From contig JAHHRT010000028.1 of assembly GCA_020025615.1 (NCBI GenBank), positions 1-15,757 of the forward strand: a stretch of DNA of 15,757 nt, given 5' to 3'. The translations under genes were made by a program, and so were the position numbers. This document shows, in pieces, positions 13,741 to 15,757 of the stretch; positions within the stretch are counted from its first letter, which is position 1; every line of letters starts with the position of its first letter. Source of the stretch: Oscillospiraceae bacterium. GTDB lineage: Bacteria; Bacillota; Clostridia; Oscillospirales; Oscillospiraceae. A model generated the notes under the pieces. It saw nothing but the letters and a program-made list of their open reading frames with translations, searched no databases and was not told the DNA's origin.

Positions 13741-15711
13741 TTATTTCATACCGTTGCCCCGAAGCTCGATGATCTGGTCACGAAGCACAGCGGCGTACTC
13801 GTATTCCATCATCTTGGCAGCTTCCTTCATCTGCTTTTCCAGGCGGGCAATTTCCTTTTCCTTTTCGGCCTTGGTCATTTTCACGCCGGACCGTCCCTTG
13901 CGCTCGGCAGTGGGAGAGGAAATTTCAATGAGGTCCCGGACGGACTTCTTGATGGTCTTGGGGGTCACGCCATGGGCCTTGTTATAGGCATCCTGCAGCT
14001 CCCGCCGTCTGGCGGTCTCATCCATGGCAACCCGCATAGAGGGCGTCACCTTATCCGCATAGAGAATGACCTTGCCGTCGGCATTTCGGGCCGCACGGCC
14101 GATGGTCTGGATCAGACTGGTTTCACTGCGGAGGAAGCCCTCCTTGTCCGCATCCAAAATGGCAACCAGGCTGACTTCGGGAAGGTCCAGGCCCTCACGC
14201 AGCAGGTTGATACCCACCAGCACATCGAACTTGGCAAGGCGAAGATCCCGAATGATTTCCATTCGCTCCATGGAGCCGATGTCTGAGTGCATATACCGAA
14301 CCTTGATTCCCGCCTTTTGGAGATAGATGGTCAGGTCCTCTGCCATTTTCTTGGTAAGGGTGGTGACCAGTACCCGTTCCTCCCGGGCGGCCCGGGCGTT
14401 GATCTCCCCAATCAGGTCATCAATCTGGCCTTCAATGGGCCGGACCTCCACCTCCGGGTCCAGAAGCCCGGTAGGCCGGATGATCTGCTCCACAATCTGG
14501 CCCGCCCGGGTCCGTTCGTACTCCGCCGGGGTGGCAGAGACATAGATTACCTGGTGAATCTTGTCGTCAAACTCCTTGAAGGTCAGGGGGCGGTTATCAT
14601 AGGCCGAGGGCAGACGGAAGCCGTAGTTGACCAGAGAGTCCTTCCGGCTCTTGTCCCCTGCGTACATAGCCCGGCACTGGGGCAGGGTGACGTGGCTTTC
14701 GTCGATGAACAGCACATAGTCCTCCGGGAAGTAGTCCAGGAGGGTGGTGGGCGGCGTGCCAGGGGCACGGCCCTGAATCACCCGGGAATAGTTCTCAATG
14801 CCGCTGCAAAATCCGATTTCCGTCAGCATTTCAATATCATATGCGGTACGCTGGGCGATTCTCTGGGCTTCCAGCAGCTTATTCTGGGACTTGAACAGCT
14901 CCACCTGCTGGTCACATTCGATTTGGATTTCCCGCATGGCCCGCTGCAATTTTTCCTTGGAGGCCACATAGTGGCTGGCAGGGAAAATCGCCACATGGTC
15001 CACATACCGCTCCACCATGCCGCTGGTGGCGTTGATTTCGCTGATTCGGTCCACCTCGTCCCCGAAGAACTCCACCCGGAAGGCACGGCCCGAGCTGTAG
15101 GCCGGGTAGACCTCCAGGGTATCCCCCCGGACCCGGAACTTATTTCGGGAAAAGTCAATGTCGTTGCGCTCATAGCGAATCTCTGCCAGCTTTTTCAGTA
15201 CCTCATCCATGGGGTACTCGTTGCCCACCCGGAGAGAAATCACCATGCTCTTATAATCGATAGGGTCGCCCAGACCGTAGAGACAGGACACCGAAGCCAC
15301 CACGATCACATCCCGGCGCTCTCCCAGAGCGGCGGTGGCGCTGTGGCGCAGGCGGTCGATTTCCTCGTTTACCGAGGAATCCTTTTCAATATAGGTATCC
15401 GTATGGGCGATGTAGGCTTCGGGCTGGTAGTAGTCGTAGTAAGAGACAAAGTACTCCACCGCATTATTGGGAAAGAACTCCCGGAACTCGCTGCAAAGCT
15501 GGGCCGCCAGGGTCTTATTGTGGGCCAGCACCAGAGTAGGCCGATTGAGCTTCTCAATCACCGAAGCCATGGTAAAGGTCTTGCCGGAGCCGGTGACACC
15601 CTGGAGAATCTGCTCCCGCAGTCCCCAGTTTACACCGTTTACCAGCTTTTCGATGGCCTCCGGCTGGTCGCCGGAGGGTTTATATTCTGATACGAGCTGA
15701 AAGTGGTCCAT
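13741..15711 (-). CDS. uvrB: UvrABC excinuclease subunit B
   Basis: This central ATPase of nucleotide excision repair is loaded by UvrA, verifies the lesion and recruits UvrC. The 656-residue length is normal. Visible motifs are Walker A GVTGSGKT (about 38-45), the beta-hairpin YYDYYQPEAY (91-100) that clamps DNA, the DESH box with FIDESH, motif VI QTIGRAARN, and the C-terminal UvrC-binding UVR motif (EIARLEKQMKEAAKMMEYEY). The ATG at 15711 has an AAGGAG site 6-7 nt upstream. No LexA-type box is visible in the 46 nt of upstream sequence available. The gene may be cotranscribed with a gene outside the window. Confidence 0.98.
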   Translation of the reverse strand: MDHFQLVSEYKPSGDQPEAIEKLVNGVNWGLREQILQGVTGSGKTFTMASVIEKLNRPTLVLAHNKTLAAQLCSEFREFFPNNAVEYFVSYYDYYQPEAYIAHTDTYIEKDSSVNEEIDRLRHSATAALGERRDVIVVASVSCLYGLGDPIDYKSMVISLRVGNEYPMDEVLKKLAEIRYERNDIDFSRNKFRVRGDTLEVYPAYSSGRAFRVEFFGDEVDRISEINATSGMVERYVDHVAIFPASHYVASKEKLQRAMREIQIECDQQVELFKSQNKLLEAQRIAQRTAYDIEMLTEIGFCSGIENYSRVIQGRAPGTPPTTLLDYFPEDYVLFIDESHVTLPQCRAMYAGDKSRKDSLVNYGFRLPSAYDNRPLTFKEFDDKIHQVIYVSATPAEYERTRAGQIVEQIIRPTGLLDPEVEVRPIEGQIDDLIGEINARAAREERVLVTTLTKKMAEDLTIYLQKAGIKVRYMHSDIGSMERMEIIRDLRLAKFDVLVGINLLREGLDLPEVSLVAILDADKEGFLRSETSLIQTIGRAARNADGKVILYADKVTPSMRVAMDETARRRELQDAYNKAHGVTPKTIKKSVRDLIEISSPTAERKGRSGVKMTKAEKEKEIARLEKQMKEAAKMMEYEYAAVLRDQIIELRGNGMK

Positions 15712-15725
15712 AGTCCGCTCCTTTC

Positions 15726-15757
15726 CTAATCATCCAGCCGCAGGCCGGACTGCACCA
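15726..15757 (-). CDS. Possible C-terminal end of an upstream gene (partial)
   Basis: On the minus strand one frame entering from the window edge reads VQSGLRLDD and stops at TAG (15726-15728), 14 nt before the uvrB start. The uvrB ribosome site lies in this gap, as expected for an operon. Ten codons are too few to identify a product, and another frame also stays open to the edge. Confidence 0.25.
   Translation of the reverse strand, partial: VQSGLRLDD

Noticed and set aside
15712..15757. A LexA/SOS operator upstream of uvrB
   Set aside because: No CGAAC-N4-GTTCG-like palindrome is present in the 46 bases available. One could lie beyond the window.
1..15757. CRISPR arrays, insertion sequences, tRNA or rRNA genes, phage or defence modules
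   Set aside because: No regular direct-repeat array, transposase, attachment-site duplication, cloverleaf or known defence domain was found. All sizeable gaps are explained by promoters, leaders and terminators.

Overview
The window is about 15.8 kb of compact bacterial chromosome with a GC content in the mid-to-high 50s. Strong AGGAGG-type ribosome binding sites, TTGxxx / TATxxT promoters and U-tailed hairpin terminators fit a low-complexity Firmicutes genome. Protein character (COG5610-type HAD protein, clostridial deacetylase-like membrane protein, MATE pump, M42 peptidase, luxS-pfs pair) suggests a gut-type member of the Clostridia, possibly Oscillospiraceae. The family-level guess is inference only.

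Layout, left to right. (1) 205-5692, minus strand: a five-gene operon read from a good promoter at 5801-5829, in the order HAD-domain cell-surface polysaccharide protein, rfbA, rfbB, rfbD, rfbC. The last four are the complete pathway from glucose-1-phosphate to dTDP-L-rhamnose, and the operon ends in strong hairpins at the window edge (18-81). (2) 5981-7333, minus: a MATE-family efflux transporter with its own promoter and terminator. (3) 7482-9572, minus: a membrane-anchored protein with a long acidic cytoplasmic tail (an EF-hand-like loop and a tyrosine pentapeptide repeat) and a degenerate polysaccharide-deacetylase-like outer domain. (4) 9828-10826, minus: an XRE regulator fused to four membrane segments and a LiaF-like repeat domain. 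(5) 11137-12348, plus: luxS-mtnN, a two-gene S-adenosylhomocysteine detoxification / AI-2 operon behind a structured leader. (6) 12643-13683, plus: an M42 aminopeptidase. (7) 13741-15711, minus: uvrB, convergent with the M42 gene across a shared bidirectional terminator. A few codons of an upstream gene may enter at the right edge.

How the genes work together: region 1 makes activated rhamnose for an envelope polysaccharide, and its HAD protein probably acts in making or modifying that polymer. Regions 3 and 4 both look envelope-related (an extracytoplasmic carbohydrate-enzyme fold and a LiaF-like stress-sensing fold), but a functional link to the rhamnose operon is only inferred from proximity. 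Regions 5-7 are housekeeping functions.

No clearly new defence, mobile or CRISPR system is visible. The most interesting items are the acidic/EF-hand/tyrosine-repeat membrane protein that lacks the NodB Asp-Asp motif, the XRE-4TM-repeat fusion with its alternating 21/25-residue period, and two possible leader attenuators (upstream of the HAD-rfb operon and upstream of luxS).
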